The notes under the pieces were generated by a model, which searched no databases, had not been told where the DNA came from, and saw only the letters and a list, made by a program, of their open reading frames with translations. Below are positions 32,498 to 33,265 of a DNA stretch of 33,265 nucleotides, in pieces. The DNA comes from Acidobacteriota bacterium (GTDB lineage: Bacteria > Acidobacteriota > B3-B38 > Guanabaribacteriales > JAGGZT01): assembly GCA_021161905.1 (NCBI GenBank), contig JAGGZT010000057.1, forward strand, positions 1-33,265, read 5' to 3'. Numbering within the stretch: the first letter of the stretch is position 1; each line of letters begins with the position of its first letter. A program made the position numbers and the translations under genes.

Positions 32498-33173
32498 TCA
32501 GGAATTGGATGAGCTCCTCGAAGCTATCTGGACCATCGAGGAGGAGGAAAAGGAAGTATCTCCGACCAATCTTAAGAAAACGGTTCATCATCTGAAGGAC
32601 CTGAATGCTCTTATCCTCAACGCGGAAAGGGAAGGATTGATAGAGAAGGAGGGGTCGGTGATAGCGCTCACTAAAAAGGGAAGAAAAAGAGCGGAAAACA
32701 TCATAAGAAGACATAGACTGGCGGAAAGGCTCCTCGCTGACGCCTTCGCCTTACCCAACAAAACGGTGGAAAGCACCGCCTGTGAATTCGAGCACATCCT
32801 CACTCCTGAGGTAACCGATAGCATCTGCACCTTCTTAGGTCATCCAAGAACCTGTCCCCATGGAAAACCGATACCCCCTGGAAGATGTTGCAAGCGGTTC
32901 GAGTTGACGGTGAAATCAATAGTACTACCCCTATCCGAACTCGATCCTGGGGGAGAAGGGAAGGTTCTCTTTATCGGCACCAAGGTACCCGCGAGGCTGG
33001 AAAGATTATCGGTATTGGGGCTCGTCCCTGGCTCCCTCATCCGCCTCCGTCAGAAGAAGCCCTCGGTGGTGGTGGAAATAGGAGAAACAACCATCGCTCT
33101 CGATGAAGGGATAGCCAGGGAGATCTATGTGAAAAGGGTTAAGGAGGAAGAAAGTGAGGAGAAACAAACTTGA
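32490..33173 (+). CDS. DtxR-type iron-dependent repressor with C-terminal FeoA/SH3-like domain
   Basis: The 227 residues comprise an N-terminal winged helix (about 1-65), a dimerisation and metal-binding domain (about 70-138), and a FeoA/SH3-like domain (about 143-218, SELDPGGEGKVLFIG and LSVLGLVPGSLIRL). Metal ligands typical of DtxR are visible: His75-x3-Glu79, Cys98-x2-Glu101-His102 in ACEFEHIL, and the family motif CPHGKPIP; Cys at position 98 favours iron over manganese. No free-standing feoA is seen, so the C-terminal domain may also serve as FeoA for the adjacent FeoB (inference). The open frame extends upstream to 32340 inside the cysteine-rich gene. AAGGAGA at 32474-32480 is nine bases before ATG 32490, which was chosen over ATG 32484. 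Confidence 0.92.
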   Translation: MTDQELDELLEAIWTIEEEEKEVSPTNLKKTVHHLKDLNALILNAEREGLIEKEGSVIALTKKGRKRAENIIRRHRLAERLLADAFALPNKTVESTACEFEHILTPEVTDSICTFLGHPRTCPHGKPIPPGRCCKRFELTVKSIVLPLSELDPGGEGKVLFIGTKVPARLERLSVLGLVPGSLIRLRQKKPSVVVEIGETTIALDEGIAREIYVKRVKEEESEEKQT

Positions 33174-33265
33174 GAAACCCCTATCCTTCGCCATCATAAC
33201 TCTCCTTATCGCACTTACCTTCCCTTCCTGCAAAAACAAGCCGATTGAGCTCTCGAAGACGGAGA
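33154..33265 (+). CDS. N-terminus of a predicted lipoprotein (3' truncated by window edge)
   Basis: A GTG at 33154 with AAGGAGG six bases upstream opens a frame to the window end. The 37 visible residues show a basic start, a hydrophobic stretch (LSFAIITLLIALTF) and Pro-Ser-Cys-Lys as a lipobox-like site at about residue 26. It overlaps the DtxR/FeoA gene by 20 bases and so belongs to the iron operon. Its function cannot be told from the fragment. Confidence 0.7.
   Translation, partial: MRRNKLEKPLSFAIITLLIALTFPSCKNKPIELSKTE

Overview
The window reads as chromosomal DNA from a diderm (Gram-negative-type) bacterium. The evidence is the C-terminus of an outer-membrane receptor, an Mla/MCE lipid-transport operon, several lipobox lipoproteins and a LolB-like protein. 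The gene order ispE, tRNA-Gln, prs, rplY, pth, rpsF, rpsR, rplI, dnaB, radA is a housekeeping layout familiar from Acidobacteriota and Deltaproteobacteria. The proteins are rich in Lys, Arg and Glu, and TTG or GTG starts are common. I lean towards an Acidobacteriota-like (possibly Aminicenantes-like) lineage with low confidence. No mobile elements, CRISPR arrays or prophage genes were seen, and no intergenic gap exceeds about 130 bases.

Left part, mostly plus strand (1-9183): the end of a TonB-dependent-receptor-like gene; a 1000-residue membrane histidine kinase overlapping its NtrC-type sigma-54 activator; a convergent metallo-beta-lactamase-fold hydrolase; an IspH enzyme fused to a UbiA-like prenyltransferase domain; a convergent methyltransferase; and queA.

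Centre, one minus-strand block (9188-28791, transcribed right to left). It starts at a good sigma-70 promoter near 28820-28848 with a perfect palindrome at its start site. The first genes are an HD-GYP protein, a membrane protein with an alkaline-phosphatase fold that has lost its catalytic histidines, a periplasmic TPR protein, a LolB-like lipoprotein and ispE. Then follow tRNA-Gln(UUG), prs, rplY and pth, and a striking 564-residue relative of membrane pyrophosphatases in which the catalytic aspartate motifs are gone. The block continues with rpsF, rpsR, rplI, dnaB, mlaE, mlaF, an MlaD with a beta-barrel-like C-terminal extension, radA, yacL (with its own promoter) and a small lipoprotein.

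Right part (28880-33265): a polyprenyl diphosphate synthase faces, divergently, a ferrous-iron operon. That operon has a Fur-box-like site overlapping its promoter, then fur, feoB (TAATG-coupled), a small seven-cysteine protein, a DtxR-type repressor carrying a FeoA-like domain, and the start of a lipoprotein cut by the window edge.

Common threads are isoprenoid synthesis (IspH, IspE, polyprenyl synthase, UbiA-like domain), envelope biogenesis (Mla, LolB-like, TPR, alkaline-phosphatase fold) and translation/replication. The most unusual items are the two apparently inactive phosphohydrolase-fold membrane proteins, the IspH-UbiA fusion and the MCE-barrel protein.
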